Shown here piece by piece: positions 31,018 through 37,289 of a stretch of DNA of 37,856 bases (within the stretch, counting starts at the first letter, position 1; each line of letters begins with the position of its first letter). The notes beneath the pieces are model-generated. The model ran no database searches. It had not been told where the DNA came from and saw only the letters and a program-made list of their open reading frames with translations. The DNA is taken from contig JAHAEW010000028.1 of the NCBI GenBank assembly GCA_018374635.1, positions 1 through 37,856 of the forward strand, written 5' to 3'. This stretch comes from Clostridiales bacterium (GTDB lineage: Bacteria; Bacillota; Clostridia; Oscillospirales; Oscillospiraceae). The position numbers and the translations under genes were made by a program.

Positions 31018-31934
31018 GTCTTTTCTTCCTCCTGTTCCTCATAATCGTTTTCCACTTCCTCCTGTGTAGCCTGCAGCGAATGGAACCGCCTTCTGGAGCG
31101 GAAAAGCAAGATACCAAGGATAGCAGCGGCAATCAGGCCGCCACCGGCCAGAAGGAAGGGCCATGTTGTAGACAACCCCTCTCCAATAGCGCTGATTACT
31201 CCGCTCCCAGCAGGGGCTTCCGTTCCCAGATACGTCAGTTCATAGGTAACGCTCTCCACCCCGTCACGGGTGACCTCGCCTGTATATTCCACTGTGGTGA
31301 TATACCCCGTTGCCGCGCTGTAGTAAGACTTTCCTGTGTAGGTAGCCACCGCCTGATAGGAGGATGGGGCGAGCACGTCTCCCACAAGATCAGTCCCGAT
31401 GACCTGCCAATCTACATTTGCCAAGTTCAGTGTGACGCCGTTTTTGACGGTGGTCGCGGGGACATAGGACATATCGTTGCGATCCAGAGGGCCAATCGTC
31501 TTTGTCTCCGATAGGGTGGAGCTTCTGCTTGCATAGCCGGCAGCTTCCGTATGAAGGCTGGTGTGGTCCAGCGACAGAGTGCCGGAATACAGGCCATCAT
31601 CGTATTCCAGTGTGGGGGCCAGCTGCTCCAAAATCACGGACAGGTCTTTCTTGGAGGTCTCTACCGTTACAGTCTCCGTATGCTGCTTGGACTCCTCTAC
31701 ATGATTTTCCACCTTGACGATATCCGCAAAGGTGTAGAGGTAGCCTTCCAGTTCAAACGGTTCTTCGATCAATTCCTGCGGATCATCACCGGGAGCGATG
31801 GTATAGGTCTTGACCACCTGTTGACTGCCGTTGAGGTTCTGCACAACGGTTTCCGTGGGGACCTCCAGCGCGAATGCATTCATGGGCAAAACCATCAGCA
31901 ATGCCATAGTTAATAAGACAATCCGTTTTTTCAT
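31014..31934 (-). CDS. Membrane-anchored surface protein of unknown function
   Basis: 306 residues from ATG 31934 (GGGAGG upstream), overlapping the 33-residue gene by 3 bases and the sortase by 4. A signal peptide (1-~22, MNAFA) is followed by a Thr/Val-rich beta ectodomain (~25-245; TVTVETSKKDLSVIL, TIGPLDRNDMSYVPATTV, YITTVEYTGEV). A C-terminal membrane helix (~250-280, LLAGGGLIAAAILGILLF) and a basic-then-acidic tail (FRSRRR ... EEQEEEK) end it. It has no sorting motif. Placed directly before the sortase, it may hold the sortase or adhesin at the membrane (inference). I recognise no family. Confidence 0.65.
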   Translation of the reverse strand: MKKRIVLLTMALLMVLPMNAFALEVPTETVVQNLNGSQQVVKTYTIAPGDDPQELIEEPFELEGYLYTFADIVKVENHVEESKQHTETVTVETSKKDLSVILEQLAPTLEYDDGLYSGTLSLDHTSLHTEAAGYASRSSTLSETKTIGPLDRNDMSYVPATTVKNGVTLNLANVDWQVIGTDLVGDVLAPSSYQAVATYTGKSYYSAATGYITTVEYTGEVTRDGVESVTYELTYLGTEAPAGSGVISAIGEGLSTTWPFLLAGGGLIAAAILGILLFRSRRRFHSLQATQEEVENDYEEQEEEKT

Positions 31935-32032
31935 ACAGCGTTTTTCCTCCCTTTGATGAACAGGGCGGCCATAGCGGCAATTCCTGTCGCCGCAGCCGCG
32001 ATCGCGAATACTGCACATCGGTCTCTTTTCAT
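31931..32032 (-). CDS. 33-residue membrane micro-protein
   Basis: ATG 32032 overlaps the toxin-like gene stop (ATGA) and TGA 31931-31933 overlaps the next ATG (ATGA), so it is coupled on both sides and likely translated. The product is a single alanine-rich membrane helix (AVFAIAAAATGIAAMAALFI) with basic ends (KRDR; KGRKN). Too short to assign, it may be a small membrane regulator or subunit of the surface complex. Confidence 0.55.
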   Translation of the reverse strand: MKRDRCAVFAIAAAATGIAAMAALFIKGRKNAV

Positions 32033-32421
32033 TTTACTTCCTCCAGTACATTAAAATTTACCGCAAACTCCGGGGACTCCCGGATATTTGCAAGTATCTT
32101 GAGGGATTGCTCCAACGCCTTCATGGTGTCCCGGGGCTGCCGCTTGATGAAAGGCGTGAGCAAAATAATATCCCCGTCCTGTATCGTGAAAATGATTCGG
32201 ACGAGGATCTTGCTTTTTTCCCGTAGTTCGTAGAACTGGCTGTATTTTTCCAGTACAAAATGCTTGTAGTGAGGTTCTTTCAGATCACACAGCGGGATCT
32301 GAGAGAGCTGGAATATCTGCCGGAGCAGTTTCAGCCGCAGCTTCTCATCCAGGGAGACGAGAAAGGCCGATAAAGGAGCCGGTTGTCCCGGTGGTACATA
32401 GGTTTTGATTGCTCGTATCAT
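32029..32421 (-). CDS. RelE/HigB (Gp49)-like toxin-family protein
   Basis: 130 residues. After a short lead, residues ~45-110 match the Gp49/HigB pattern: KHFVLEKYSQFYELREKSKILVRIIFTIQDGDIILLTPFIKRQP, the usual strand set plus KALEQSLK tail helix. Such proteins cleave ribosome-bound mRNA when free. It lies 4 bases after an unknown 126-residue gene and is coupled by ATGA to a 33-residue membrane peptide. The usual HTH antitoxin is absent, so the unknown neighbour may neutralise it, or the protein may have lost toxicity. Confidence 0.6.
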   Translation of the reverse strand: MIRAIKTYVPPGQPAPLSAFLVSLDEKLRLKLLRQIFQLSQIPLCDLKEPHYKHFVLEKYSQFYELREKSKILVRIIFTIQDGDIILLTPFIKRQPRDTMKALEQSLKILANIRESPEFAVNFNVLEEVK

Positions 32422-32425
32422 GACA

Positions 32426-32806
32426 TCACCCTGCTTTCTGTATTAAGTCTGTAAGCCGTTTGATAAATCCCGCTGAAAAGTGTGCAATCAGATCTAGGTT
32501 TCCAGCCATCCACCAAACAGGCTCCGGAATAGCGAGGTATATCGCGTCATAGGCCGAACAGATATTCAAAAAAGACCGTCTGGGATTTTCTGTGCCAAGC
32601 CGCTCCGCCAGTTCAAGGCATATGGCGTTTACATTGCCCACATCGTCGTAGAAATCAAAGAGCGCATCATAAAACAAACCGGCATAGAGCCTCTCTATGA
32701 CTGCGAGGGCGTCTTGTTCTGGGATTCCCTCCGCGGTAAGAAGGCCCATGTGCCGCAGACGCTCCGGGGCTGAGTCATCGAAGGGGTTGCATAAATTCTT
32801 GTTCAT
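32426..32806 (-). CDS. Unknown protein paired with the toxin-like gene
   Basis: 126 residues from ATG 32806 (AGAGGTG about 8 bases upstream, better than the in-frame start at 32830). It is mostly helical: DALAVIERLYAGLFYDALFDFYDDVG, AICLELAERLG, AYDAIYLAIPEPVWWMAGNLDL. There is no HTH or metal motif. Its place directly before the RelE/HigB-like gene is where an antitoxin would be, but nothing in the sequence proves that. It lies after a strong hairpin and T-run (32835-32866), with room for only a weak promoter, so it may depend on read-through. Confidence 0.5.
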   Translation of the reverse strand: MNKNLCNPFDDSAPERLRHMGLLTAEGIPEQDALAVIERLYAGLFYDALFDFYDDVGNVNAICLELAERLGTENPRRSFLNICSAYDAIYLAIPEPVWWMAGNLDLIAHFSAGFIKRLTDLIQKAG

Positions 32807-32834
32807 TGCTAGACACCTCTTTTCGGACAAGCAT

Positions 32835-32866
32835 AAAAAAAGCCCGGCGCCGCAGTATGCGGCGCC
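32835..32866 (-). terminator. Terminator/attenuator between dinD-like and toxin-pair genes
   Basis: Perfect 9-bp stem (GGCGCCGCA/TGCGGCGCC, 32846-32866) with a 3-base loop. On the minus strand it is followed by a T7 run (32835-32841). It lies 29 bases before the next start codon, so it must either stop most transcripts or let some through. Confidence 0.85.
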
Positions 32867-32898
32867 AAGCTCCGGGAAAGCTGACCTTGTTTACCTTT

Positions 32899-33759
32899 TT
32901 ATTCATCCAGCATGAGTTGTTCGTCCAATGCCTTCTGTTTAAGACGTTCCATCTGCTCCTTTTCTAACTGTGCAATACTCTTTTCAGGGGTGGGCAGGTT
33001 CTCGGGCATGGTACCTCCGATTTTTTCAATGGCAGCCCTTACCTCTTTCCCGACAGAATGGTGGGTCGCCGTCGCAGTGGCGGCATCACTGACCTCATCT
33101 TTCCGGAGTTTTTCTTCCGTTTGGGAAATACGAAACAGGTTTGCGACCAGTTCTGTACTTCCCATATAGTCAAGAATCTTTTGGCCAATGGCCAGTCCTT
33201 TTTTCTTATGGATATCGTCTACAGTCATTCCGCCATAAAGCCCTACGTATCCTGCATTTTGAAACAGCGCGAACTCCTCAGCTGTGATAACACCGGCATT
33301 CCTGGCGGTTTCGGCAAGCAGTTGATTCCACTGTTTAATGTCGCCGCGCACAACTAGGCGGCGGCTGTCTTCATCCAGCTGATTGAAGCGGTCGGCCACC
33401 TCCTGGCGATAGGTCTGGATGGCGAAATAGGTCTGGCCTAAAGCGATCACTTCTTTACGGGGATCGCCATTCTGCACAATCAGATAGCAGGCGTAGCGGG
33501 AAAGCTCGTAATCCAGGATGGGCTTCGTGGTTGCTCCGGCATTTACGATTTTCCTGACCTCGGGAAAATCGTGAACAACATCATACCCGCTGTTCTCGCA
33601 GGCGATCATGGCGCGCTTGATGACCTTATGGAAGTTCTCCCACTTATTATAATCAAGCACCGGAGCCAATTCTCTGGCACACCAGTATTCACTTCCGTCC
33701 GGGCGTGTCCGTTTAATGTCCTCGAAGCATTTATACTCGCTTGCGATTAAATCACTCAT
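32899..33759 (-). CDS. dinD: DinD-like protein (DNA damage-inducible protein D family)
   Basis: 286 residues from ATG 33759 (GGAGG eight bases upstream). The N-terminal part reads FEDIKRTRPDGSEYWCARELAPVLDYNKWENF, then a CENSGYDVVHDF turn, and LSRYACYLIVQNGDPRKEVIALGQTYFAIQT, the strongly conserved DinD/BRO-like core. The C-terminal ~100 residues are helical and charged. E. coli DinD is SOS-induced and inhibits RecA-dependent strand exchange in vitro; this copy may protect the incoming single strand or control recombination (inference). I see no LexA box upstream. Confidence 0.75.
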   Translation of the reverse strand: MSDLIASEYKCFEDIKRTRPDGSEYWCARELAPVLDYNKWENFHKVIKRAMIACENSGYDVVHDFPEVRKIVNAGATTKPILDYELSRYACYLIVQNGDPRKEVIALGQTYFAIQTYRQEVADRFNQLDEDSRRLVVRGDIKQWNQLLAETARNAGVITAEEFALFQNAGYVGLYGGMTVDDIHKKKGLAIGQKILDYMGSTELVANLFRISQTEEKLRKDEVSDAATATATHHSVGKEVRAAIEKIGGTMPENLPTPEKSIAQLEKEQMERLKQKALDEQLMLDE

Positions 33760-33794
33760 TCTGAATTCCTCCATCAAGCAATGATTATAACTTT

Positions 33795-34802
33795 TTATGA
33801 TATTATAGTCGATTTCGCCCATTCCTGCAAGAAGTGCAGAAACAGCGCCTCAATTTCCTGGTCGCTGCCCAGCTTGTCCAGATAGGGGGCAAACTTTCTG
33901 CGGTCAAAGGTGATCTTTTTCGGTGGGGCTGTCAACTTTTTTTCCGCCTTGGACCGGGCTTCCCGCCATGCGGCAAAAACAGCCTGCTTCTGTGCGGCAG
34001 GGGGAGGGCAGGTGCGAACGATGTATTGCATGGTGGACTTGTTGATCTGGTAGCCCTCAACGCTGCATATCTCCACAAAAGCGGCCTGGCTTTCCATATC
34101 ATAGTCCGCCATCAAGTACGCACAGGCGAGGTTGAGCTGCTTGGGAGTGTTCTCCAGAATATCCTGCAGCTCGGGAATCAGCTGCGTCAGCCGGATGACC
34201 TTGCGGATTTCATACTCTGTCACACCAAAGAACTCAGCCACCAGCGCGCGTGCGTTATACCTTTGGCGAGAATCGCCAAAGGTTTCATCTCCAAGATCAA
34301 AGCGGTGTCCCTGCTGATTTTTTGCGTCCAGCAGTGCCTTGTACGCCTTGCCGCGCTCCATAATGCTCAGGTCTTGCCGCTGAATCAGGTTGGTAACTGT
34401 GGCAATCGTGATTGCGCGCGCGTCGTCCGCCTCCACGATCTCCGCCCCAATCGCTGCCCATCCGTTGATTTTGGCGGCCTCGACCCGGTTATGGCCGGCC
34501 AGTATCTCATAGCGGTCGGTACCGGGGATGCGGCGGACTATAATACGAATCAACAGACCTTCCTCTTTCAGCTGCTGCGCAAAGGCTTTGAGCTTGATGG
34601 GAGGGTACAGTTTGAAGCCAATGTCCGCTGTAAAAAAGGAGTTGAGCTTGTCCAGCGATAATTCGCAGATTTGGGCTGGAACCGGCGGGGGCGCCCGCTG
34701 GAATATCTGCTGATAGGCGTCATCACTGGCATGGAGTTCAGACGCCTGATGTGAGGCTGCCATCCGGCGCTTCAGCACAGCATCCATACTCGTTTTAGCC
34801 AA
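33795..34802 (-). CDS. parB: ParB-family partition protein
   Basis: 335 residues, overlapping parA by 8 bases. After a variable lead comes the ParB nuclease-like core with the ILAGHNRVEAAKI signature (the GHNR box), then an HTH region (~160-215; NARALVAEFFGVTEYEIRKVIRLTQL) and a helical C-terminus for dimerisation. Such proteins bind parS and load onto DNA to partition plasmids or stabilise integrative elements. The matching centromere may be the TTTGCAA-type repeats upstream of parA. Located between ParA and the dinD-like gene. The fit is firm. Confidence 0.88.
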   Translation of the reverse strand: MAKTSMDAVLKRRMAASHQASELHASDDAYQQIFQRAPPPVPAQICELSLDKLNSFFTADIGFKLYPPIKLKAFAQQLKEEGLLIRIIVRRIPGTDRYEILAGHNRVEAAKINGWAAIGAEIVEADDARAITIATVTNLIQRQDLSIMERGKAYKALLDAKNQQGHRFDLGDETFGDSRQRYNARALVAEFFGVTEYEIRKVIRLTQLIPELQDILENTPKQLNLACAYLMADYDMESQAAFVEICSVEGYQINKSTMQYIVRTCPPPAAQKQAVFAAWREARSKAEKKLTAPPKKITFDRRKFAPYLDKLGSDQEIEALFLHFLQEWAKSTIIS

Positions 34803-35622
34803 GGCTCAACACCTCCCGGGCCAAGCTGCGGTAAGAGTCCGCAGCGGCGTTTTTAGGCGCATAGGTCAGGATGCTCTGCCCGGCCGCCGGGCACTCCGCA
34901 ACTTTGATCGAATACTCGATGGGGCGCTCGAAAACATGGATATCGCCCCCATAGACTTCCTCCACACTTGATCTCACACTTCGGCAGAGCTGAGGACGGG
35001 ATTGGTACATCGTCAACAGAATCCCGGCAATTTGCAGGCGTGGATTGTACCTTGCCTTTGTATGCCGTATAATGTCCATAACGTCAGGGACGCCTTCGCT
35101 GGCCAGAAAGTGAGACTGAACAGGGATGATGCAGTAGTCGGAGGCGGCCAAAGCATTGAAAGTCAATATTCCGTGTTTCAAACCGCAGTCGATGATGATG
35201 TAGTCATACTTGCTGCATAGGGAAGTGACAATTCGTTCCATCATCTTTTTGCAGATGCGCTCGTCTCCGTCAATTATGTGGTACTGCGCCGCCTGCAAGA
35301 CCTGGAGCCTGGCACATGCGTCGCTTAGACGGCGGTTTGCTGGAATCAGGTCGGGGCCGCAGGAGGTCTGGAGCAGCGCACGGTCGATGTGCATGGCAAG
35401 ATCTTCGGGGTAGTCAACGGCAGCCAGATAGAGGTTAGTCAGTGTGTATTTCAGTTCAGCAGGGGTGTACCCCATCGCAGCAGTCAGATTTCCTTGTGGA
35501 TCGCTGTCAATGAGCAGCACACGTTTTCCGGAGTCAGACAGTGCAGCGCCGAGATTCAGGGTGGTGGTAGTTTTACCCACTCCGCCTTTTTGATTGATGA
35601 TTGAAATAACCTTACACATCAT
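34795..35622 (-). CDS. parA: ParA/Soj-family partition ATPase
   Basis: 275 residues from ATG 35622 (AGGAG eight bases upstream). It opens with the deviant Walker A QKGGVGKTTTTLNLG (KGGVGKT), then VLLIDSDPQGNLT (Walker A') and IIIDCGLK (Walker B region). The fold matches small ParA/Soj ATPases that move ParB-bound DNA. It is the first gene after the repeat region 35690-35780 and heads the leftward surface/maintenance strand. No clear promoter was identified, but the AT-rich leader is the natural place. Confidence 0.92.
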   Translation of the reverse strand: MMCKVISIINQKGGVGKTTTTLNLGAALSDSGKRVLLIDSDPQGNLTAAMGYTPAELKYTLTNLYLAAVDYPEDLAMHIDRALLQTSCGPDLIPANRRLSDACARLQVLQAAQYHIIDGDERICKKMMERIVTSLCSKYDYIIIDCGLKHGILTFNALAASDYCIIPVQSHFLASEGVPDVMDIIRHTKARYNPRLQIAGILLTMYQSRPQLCRSVRSSVEEVYGGDIHVFERPIEYSIKVAECPAAGQSILTYAPKNAAADSYRSLAREVLSLG

Positions 35623-35690
35623 GTATAATTCTCCTAACAAGATAATTTATTTTTGTTCGATAGACTTCAAACAACACTAAGGCAAATCGC

Positions 35691-35780
35691 ATTTGCAATA
35701 GATTTGCAAAGCGGGAAAAAACGATTAAAAAAGGAAGGGAAAACATAACAAAATCGTCTTACCTGGTCCGTTTTGCAATA
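35691..35780. repeat. TTTGCAA repeats upstream of parA
   Basis: ATTTGCAATA (35691-35700), ATTTGCAAA (35702-35710) and TTTTGCAATA (35771-35780) lie in an otherwise gene-free, AT-rich leader. The first two are 11 bases apart, one helical turn. They could be parS/ParB or auto-repression sites of the parAB operon, or origin repeats. The remaining bases of 35623-36021 are the leader, the tRNA fragment and a terminator. Confidence 0.4.
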
Positions 35781-35820
35781 AGAGCCTGCAAGCATTGATA
35801 TTACTGGGAAAAATGAAAAA

Positions 35821-35876
35821 ACGACCTCCGGATTATGGGTTTCTTATAATGAAACTCATAACCCGGAGGTCGGTGG
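35821..35876. repeat. Hairpin overlapping the attachment site
   Basis: CGACCTCCGGATTATGGG (from 35822) pairs almost perfectly, with only two G-T wobbles, with the stretch up to CGGAGGTCG (35871), around the loop TTATAAT (35844-35850). The right arm contains the anticodon loop and 3' stem of the tRNA fragment. Confidence 0.55.
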
Positions 35877-35899
35877 TTCAAATCCATCCCCCGCAACCA
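35855..35899 (+). other. 3' part of a tRNA-Met(CAU): attachment-site remnant
   Basis: The sequence runs from the anticodon loop CTCATAA (anticodon CAT at 35857-35859) through the anticodon 3' stem CCCGG, variable loop, T arm (GGTGG TTCAAAT CCATC), acceptor strand CCCCGCA and ACCA ending at 35899. The 5' half is absent: upstream there is no matching acceptor or D arm, and the DNA becomes the hairpin at 35822-35871. This is what an element leaves at its far end after integrating into the 3' part of a tRNA gene. Orientation places that element to the left. Confidence 0.75.
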
Positions 35900-35900
35900 T

Positions 35901-35934
35901 AAACCCGTCAGAATCCATGGATTCTGACGGGTTT
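35901..35934 (+). terminator. 34-nt perfect palindromic terminator after the tRNA fragment
   Basis: AAACCCGTCAGAATCCA and its exact complement abut without a spacer (35901-35934), followed by TTCTCTTGTTTTC. This is the kind of terminator that follows a tRNA gene, here two bases after the tRNA end. It could also stop integrase transcripts coming from the right. Confidence 0.75.
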
Positions 35935-35987
35935 TCTCTTGTTTTCATCATTTTTTCTGGATGATTATTTTTGCCGTTTTTATCTGA

Positions 35988-36006
35988 CCCAAACCGTGAC
36001 CCATAC
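35988..36006. repeat. Paired TGACCCA direct repeat near the integrase end
   Basis: TGACCCA occurs twice, 11 bases apart (about 35988 and 35999), between the attachment-site remnant and the integrase stop. Repeats of this sort often form integrase arm-binding sites. Confidence 0.3.
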
Positions 36007-36021
36007 GGGATCTCGGAGCGT

Positions 36022-37179
36022 TCAGGGCTGGAGACTGCCGGAGAGGATACTGCCCATCGTTTTGGCCGCCTGGCGCTGGGAGGCCGTGGTCACATGGGCG
36101 TAGGTGTCCAGGGTAAACCCCGCCGAGAAGTGCCCCAGCATTCCGGATACCGTTTTCACGTCCACCCCGTTCTGGAGGGCCAGGGTGGCAAATGTGTGAC
36201 GCAAATCGTGGAACCTCACTCGAGGTAGCCCTGCCCGTTTCAGCACCCGGTGGAGCATGTGCAGCACGCTGTCCGGTGAAATCGGCCTGCCGGTGGGGCT
36301 AGGGAACACCCACGGGCTGTCTCCTGTTTTCTGTTTCTGTGCTTTCAGAACGCCTATCGTATCCTCTGCCAGCGGCAGGGTGCGGTAGGCGTTTTTCGTT
36401 TTCAGGGGCGCCTCCACCACCTCGCCGTTGATCCGGGCGATCTGCCGCCGTACCCGGAGGTCACCCCGCTCCAAATCAATGTCCACCCATTTCAGGCCGA
36501 GAAGTTCTCCCCGGCGGAGCCCAGTAGCCAATTCCAGATAGTAGAGCTCAAACACGCCGCTGTCCTTGGACTCTCTCAGGAAGGACTGGAGCTGCTCCAC
36601 CAGCAGGGTTTTCATCTCCTTGTGCTCCAGCCGGGGCAGGGCACAGCCCTCCGCAGGATTTGCGGTGATCAGTTTCTGCTCCCTGGCTAAGTTCATCGCA
36701 GAGGAGATGATCTGGTGGATGTTCCGCACGGTCTTGGGGCTCAGCCCCTTGGCCTGGTGCCTGGACTCCAGCCGGCCTGCCCTTCCCTGCTCCAGCAGCT
36801 TCTTGTAGAACTTCTGCAATTCCAGAGGAGTGAGTTTTTCCAGGGGGACCTTGCCAATGTTGGGTTTGATGTGGTTGTCGATGTAGCCCCGGTAGGTCTG
36901 GTGGGAGGATGGCCGTACTTTTATCTTGGCGTAGTGCTCAAACCACACCTCCATCCACTGCCCCACCGTGTACCGGCCAACCTTGGCCGTGTCCAGTCCT
37001 TTCGCTTCCTCGATTGCTTGTTTCAGCTTGGCCTTGGCCTCTGCCTGGGTTTTTCCCAGGACGTTCTTGTAGATGGCCCTGCCCGTCTCCGGGTCGCGGC
37101 CGGCGGTGTACCGGCCCTCCCAGCGACCGTCCTTGCGCTTGCGGAGGTTTCCCTCCCCGTTGGCTCTACGTTTTGCCAT
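36022..37179 (-). CDS. int: Tyrosine recombinase/integrase
   Basis: 385 residues from ATG 37179, with a strong AAAGGAGGT upstream. The basic N-terminal arm-binding part (~1-65) is followed by a SAM-like core-binding domain (~70-175) and a catalytic domain (~190-385). Catalytic residues visible are Arg222 (ATGLRRGE), His324 and Arg327 (HDLRHTF), His350 (MLGHFS) and Tyr360 (DTYAHV). It is intact. The 3' end faces the tRNA-Met remnant ~120 bases away. By the tRNA orientation logic it may belong to a second element on the right rather than to the conjugative element on the left. No excisionase gene is visible beside it. Confidence 0.93.
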   Translation of the reverse strand: MAKRRANGEGNLRKRKDGRWEGRYTAGRDPETGRAIYKNVLGKTQAEAKAKLKQAIEEAKGLDTAKVGRYTVGQWMEVWFEHYAKIKVRPSSHQTYRGYIDNHIKPNIGKVPLEKLTPLELQKFYKKLLEQGRAGRLESRHQAKGLSPKTVRNIHQIISSAMNLAREQKLITANPAEGCALPRLEHKEMKTLLVEQLQSFLRESKDSGVFELYYLELATGLRRGELLGLKWVDIDLERGDLRVRRQIARINGEVVEAPLKTKNAYRTLPLAEDTIGVLKAQKQKTGDSPWVFPSPTGRPISPDSVLHMLHRVLKRAGLPRVRFHDLRHTFATLALQNGVDVKTVSGMLGHFSAGFTLDTYAHVTTASQRQAAKTMGSILSGSLQP

Positions 37180-37261
37180 GGCTTATTACCTCCTTTGCAG
37201 CAACACAACATACCGCAGAAGAGGAGAAATAGCTAGGCCAACGACGCAGAGTTAACAGAAC

Positions 37262-37289
37262 ATTATCATTTGCCTTTTCTTTGTTACAA
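37262..37289 (-). promoter_or_regulatory. Integrase promoter
   Basis: Minus-strand TTGTAA (37284-37289), a 16-base spacer and GATAAT (37262-37267), 83 bases before the integrase start. Confidence 0.45.

Noticed and set aside
35780..35899. Complete tRNA-Met gene
   Set aside because: The 5' acceptor strand and D arm are missing; only the anticodon-to-CCA part is present.
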